Made by a program: the position numbers and the translations under genes
From: Natrialbaceae archaeon
Lineage (GTDB): Archaea > Halobacteriota > Halobacteria > Halobacteriales > Natrialbaceae
DNA length: 6,698 bases
Direction: 5' to 3'
Assembly: GCA_003552325.1 (NCBI GenBank)
Contig: PUKM01000199.1
Span: forward strand, 1-6,698
In this document: one piece after another, positions 5,847-6,698 of the stretch
Numbering within the stretch: the first letter of the stretch is position 1
How the letters are laid out: each line of letters starts with the position of its first letter
The notes under the pieces: generated by a model
The model's database searches: none
Told to the model about the DNA's origin: nothing
Seen by the model: only the letters and a program-made list of their open reading frames with translations

Positions 5847-5853
5847 ATAATTA

Positions 5854-5925
5854 TGGACTCGCCGGGATTTGAACCCGGGGCCTCTCCCATGCCAAGGGAG
5901 TGATCTACCACTGATCTACGAGCCC
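5854..5925 (-). tRNA. tRNA-Ala (anticodon GGC)
   Basis: The 72-nt minus-strand sequence folds into a full cloverleaf. The acceptor stem is GGGCTCG with CGAGTCC and discriminator A. It includes the G3:U70 wobble pair that identifies alanine tRNAs. The D arm is GATC/GATC with an AGTGGTA loop containing G18-G19. The anticodon stem is CTCCC/GGGAG around TTGGCAT, giving anticodon GGC. The variable loop is AGGCC, and the T arm is CCGGG/CCCGG around TTCAAAT. There is no intron and no encoded CCA, as usual in haloarchaea. It decodes GCC and GCU. It stands alone with its own promoter and terminator and runs opposite to all neighbouring genes. Confidence 0.97.
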
Positions 5926-5955
5926 GCGTGTGCAACCACAGCTTTCCGGTGAGCA

Positions 5956-5963
5956 TAGATAAA
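5956..5963 (-). promoter_or_regulatory. TATA box of tRNA-Ala
   Basis: On the minus strand this reads TTTATCTA, a good haloarchaeal TATA element. Its centre is about 34 bp upstream of the mature tRNA 5' end, which would start the transcript roughly 8 nt before the tRNA, leaving a short leader for RNase P. Confidence 0.6.
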
Positions 5964-6020
5964 CCCCTCGAATTGTCCCAGAGTCAGCCGCTATCAGTCG
6001 GTTTTGCGTCACCATATCAC

Positions 6021-6038
6021 ACAGTCGCTCGAGACTGT
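6021..6038. repeat. Inverted repeat upstream of the membrane-protein promoter
   Basis: ACAGTC at 6021-6026 and GACTGT at 6033-6038 form a perfect 6-bp dyad with a 6-nt spacer (GCTCGA). It lies about 33 bp upstream of the TATA box at 6071, between the divergent tRNA-Ala and membrane-protein genes. It could be an operator, but 6-bp arms can arise by chance. Confidence 0.3.
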
Positions 6039-6070
6039 TGGTACCAAACCCGACACCCAGCAGCTTCGAG

Positions 6071-6078
6071 TTTAAGTA
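6071..6078 (+). promoter_or_regulatory. TATA box of the membrane-protein gene
   Basis: TTTAAGTA is close to the ideal haloarchaeal TATA element. It sits 23-30 bp before the ATG at 6101, so the transcript is expected to start at or next to the ATG and be leaderless. No Shine-Dalgarno site is visible, which agrees. Confidence 0.65.
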
Positions 6079-6100
6079 CAAACGGGCGGCGACCGGCGGT

Positions 6101-6698
6101 ATGGGTTTGCACTTCAGAACGGCGACGGGGGTTTTCCTGCAAACGATGCCCTTCGTCCTGTTGCGGCTTGGAATCGGCCTCGGGCTGGGGCTCGCGACGG
6201 TACTGTACTTCGGTGTCATCGGTTGGATCGGCTACGCCCTCGTGGAGGCCGGCACGGTCTCGGGCTGGATCGCACTCGTTGGGCTTCTCATCGCAGTGGC
6301 ACTGTTCGTCAAGGCCTGGCGATTGCTCGTTCGATACGTCCTCTATCTGGTGAAAGCGGCGCACATCGCGGTCATCGCCGAAATCGTCCACACGGGTGCG
6401 GTCCCGTCGAACCAGGTCTCCTACGGCATCGAACAGGTCCGAACACATTTCACCGAAGCGAGCGCCCTCTTCGCCGTCGACATGGTGGTCAAAGCGGTCA
6501 TCACGCAGTTCAACCGTGGGGTACTCTCGGTTTCGAATCTCGTCTCGTTCGTGCCGAACCTCCAGCAACTCATCCGTCTGGTGGGTCGCGCCATCGCGAT
6601 CGCGGCGTCATACATCGACGAGGCGATTATCGCGCACATGTTCCTCAGCGAAGAGGAGAATCGCTGGCGAGCCGCGAGTGACGGACTCGTGCTTTACG
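6101..6698 (+). CDS. Membrane protein of unknown function, 5' portion only
   Basis: The frame starts at ATG 6101 and stays open through 199 codons to the window end. Third codon positions are strongly GC-rich, and the TATA box is correctly spaced. Two membrane helices are clear: residues about 17-47, very Gly/Leu-rich ('LRLGIGLGLGLATVLYFGVIGWIGY'-like, starting at M16-P17), and about 54-83. Beyond them are amphipathic helices with spaced Lys/Arg: 'VKAAHIAVIAEIV' (84-96), 'SYGIEQVRTHFTEASALFAVDMVVKAVI' region (107-134), and 'LIRLVGRAIAIAASYIDEAIIAHMF' region (157-181). Then comes an acidic, soluble-looking turn 'LSEEENRW' (182-189). The pattern suggests a membrane-embedded N-terminal part followed by a domain lying beyond the window. 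I do not recognise the family. The tRNA-Ala gene is divergent on its left. Confidence 0.8.
   Translation, partial: MGLHFRTATGVFLQTMPFVLLRLGIGLGLGLATVLYFGVIGWIGYALVEAGTVSGWIALVGLLIAVALFVKAWRLLVRYVLYLVKAAHIAVIAEIVHTGAVPSNQVSYGIEQVRTHFTEASALFAVDMVVKAVITQFNRGVLSVSNLVSFVPNLQQLIRLVGRAIAIAASYIDEAIIAHMFLSEEENRWRAASDGLVLY

Larger units (their letters stand above)
5567..5853. other. Non-coding stretch between the SCO gene and tRNA-Ala
   Basis: I see no credible gene in these 287 bp. It holds the CACTCGAGTG palindrome at 5570-5579 and a near-repeat pair starting GTCGCACT at 5566 and 5606. It also has a degenerate tRNA 3'-end copy (5723-5749), an octamer TTCGCTCG twice (5757-5764 and 5766-5773), and two hairpins (5785-5803 and 5819-5846). 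The density of short repeats next to a tRNA suggests a decayed or recombined site. Confidence 0.6.

Noticed and set aside
5732..5956. Minus-strand open frame spanning the tRNA-Ala gene
   Set aside because: It reads through the tRNA, its promoter and its terminator; such frames over tRNAs are typical spurious calls.
6017..6568. Minus-strand open frame of 183 codons near the right end
   Set aside because: It is opposite the membrane-protein gene, which has a proper promoter and strong codon bias. The minus frame is a charged shadow.
1..6698. Repeated CTCGAG hexamers across the window
   Set aside because: They come mostly from common Leu-Glu and related codon pairs in haloarchaeal genes and show no regular spacing. 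No CRISPR or satellite array is present.

Overview
The window looks like chromosomal DNA of a halophilic archaeon (class Halobacteria). It is GC-rich, its proteins are rich in Asp and Glu, CTCGAG-type Leu-Glu codon pairs are frequent, promoters have haloarchaeal TATA elements close to the start codon, and there is a Tat lipoprotein signal and a tRNA without an encoded CCA. I cannot place it at genus level from sequence alone.

Layout, left to right. (1) Positions 1-2045 hold the 3' end of a prephenate dehydrogenase gene (tyrA) overlapping by 4 bp an Rsm22-like SAM-dependent methyltransferase gene. (2) Positions 2126-3234 hold surE (5'/3'-nucleotidase), followed after 8 bp by a small CxxC protein of the SelW/Rdx thioredoxin-like family. 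(3) Positions 3361-3759 hold a small winged-helix protein with a clear Shine-Dalgarno site and dyad sequences in its upstream region. (4) Positions 4019-5566 hold a two-gene unit that looks like copper or cytochrome-oxidase biogenesis: a six-helix TauE/SafE (DsbD_2-like) membrane protein with paired His/Cys motifs, then a Tat-exported SCO1/SenC lipoprotein with CxxxC and a distal His. (5) Positions 5567-6100 are non-coding except for tRNA-Ala(GGC) on the minus strand, with its own promoter and a hairpin terminator, and a degenerate copy of the tRNA 3' end 131 bp away. (6) From 6101 to the window end is the start of an unrecognised membrane protein behind a strong TATA box.

Two short co-directional units (tyrA-methyltransferase and surE-Rdx) look like housekeeping operons. 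The TauE/SafE-SCO pair is the clearest functional module: one protein could move or hold copper (or reductant) at the membrane, and the other could load copper into an outward-facing Cu site such as CuA of cytochrome oxidase.

I see no CRISPR array, insertion sequence, toxin-antitoxin pair or defence island. The points most worth checking are the tRNA-Ala 3'-end duplication, the absence of the usual Fe-S cysteines in the Rsm22-like protein, the His/Cys pseudo-repeat in the membrane protein, and a weak coding-like signal in the 3760-4018 gap. None of these amounts to convincing evidence of a wholly new system.
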